Shown in pieces: positions 5,086-5,412 of a stretch of DNA of 5,412 nt (positions are counted from its first letter, which is position 1; the number at the start of each line of letters is the position of its first letter). The notes under the pieces were generated by a model. The model saw only the letters and a list, made by a program, of their open reading frames with translations. It was not told where the DNA came from and ran no database searches. The stretch is from Deltaproteobacteria bacterium (GTDB taxonomy: Bacteria; Desulfobacterota; GWC2-55-46): contig JACRCJ010000030.1 in the NCBI GenBank assembly GCA_016219075.1, positions 1 to 5,412 on the forward strand. Direction: 5' to 3'. Position numbers and translations under genes: made by a program.

Positions 5086-5412
5086 ATGCCTTCAATAAGG
5101 ATTCCAAAAGAGGCTGTTTCCGGGTTCTACTATCTCACGCTCACGGTGCGTAACTGGTACTGCGTTCTCGACAGGCACAACCGCTTCGATATACTTGGCG
5201 ATGCCTTGAGATACTGTAAAGACCGCAAGGGCCTCAACCTTTACGCCTATGTATTCATGCTGAACCACATACACCTCGTGGTCTCTTCCCCTGACACAAT
5301 CGGCTTCGTGAGGGATTTCAAGAGGCATACGACAAAGGAATTGTTAAGCAACATAGTCGCAACCGAGCCGGAAGTCCTGAAACTCTTCGAGGCAGAAGGG
5401 GGAGGGCATGAG
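5086..5412 (+). CDS. REP-associated tyrosine transposase (RAYT, Y1/HUH family), 3' end beyond window
   Basis: 109 codons are open to the window edge. The protein reads MPSIRIPKEAVSGFYYLTLT..., then a Y1 transposase core with YAYVFMLNHIHLVVSS (54-68) containing the metal-binding HUH pair H61/H63, and VRDFKRHTTKEL (75-86), characteristic of RAYT proteins. The catalytic tyrosine is expected in the missing C-terminal part. These enzymes are single-strand DNA nucleases/transposases related to IS200/IS605 TnpA that recognise REP hairpins. The ATG at 5086 is the first after an in-frame TGA (5053-5055) and gives the usual family N-terminus. Its ribosome binding site (AAAGGA, 5078-5083) is only 2 nt from the start, which suggests weak translation. 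The hairpins and long repeats just upstream are the expected kind of substrate. Whether the gene is intact cannot be judged here. Confidence 0.88.
   Translation, partial: MPSIRIPKEAVSGFYYLTLTVRNWYCVLDRHNRFDILGDALRYCKDRKGLNLYAYVFMLNHIHLVVSSPDTIGFVRDFKRHTTKELLSNIVATEPEVLKLFEAEGGGHE

Noticed and set aside
5092..5328. A 78-codon minus-strand reading frame at the right end
   Set aside because: It is antisense to the RAYT transposase, whose HUH motif and N-terminus are clear on the + strand.

Overview
The window is a chromosomal stretch from a GC-rich Gram-negative-type bacterium. Arginine is mostly encoded by AGG and isoleucine often by ATA, even though the genes are GC-rich. With the mix of families present, this fits a deltaproteobacterial/Desulfobacterota- or Nitrospirota-like lineage. 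That placement is inference only: there is no rRNA or other marker to settle it. All recognisable genes lie on the + strand.

Left half: the window opens inside a hybrid sensor histidine kinase (end of HAMP, then PAS, HisKA, HATPase and a C-terminal receiver domain). A GC-rich spacer with a 9-bp inverted repeat follows. Next is a family-2 glycosyltransferase of the 'rSAM/selenodomain-associated 2' type. Its GTG start lies only about 10 nt after an extended -10 promoter (TGCTATAAT) and has no Shine-Dalgarno sequence, so its mRNA may be leaderless. After a 71-nt spacer with a strong ribosome binding site comes a long, divergent class II (zinc) fructose-bisphosphate-aldolase-like enzyme.

Right half: a 412-nt intergenic region (3820-4231) is AT-rich and full of small repeats. 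It holds copies of a 14-nt motif, REP-like hairpins, and a ~95-nt structured element. The element gene for translation elongation factor P (efp) follows, with its own extended -10 promoter, ribosome binding site and a very strong intrinsic terminator. A second copy of the ~95-nt element lies just past that terminator in inverted orientation, so efp is bracketed by an inverted pair. The window ends inside a REP-associated tyrosine transposase (RAYT, Y1/HUH family), preceded by a perfect 11-bp hairpin.

How the parts relate: kinase, glycosyltransferase, aldolase and efp look like independent housekeeping or signalling genes rather than one pathway. The most unusual part is the right-hand repeat/RAYT neighbourhood. 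A plausible reading, which is inference, is that the RAYT or a relative spread these palindromic elements, and that they landed on both sides of efp without disrupting it. Nothing here amounts to a demonstrably new system. The points most worth checking are the inverted structured repeats, the EF-P loop carrying Asn at the usual modified-Lys position, the divergent aldolase, and the possibly leaderless glycosyltransferase mRNA.
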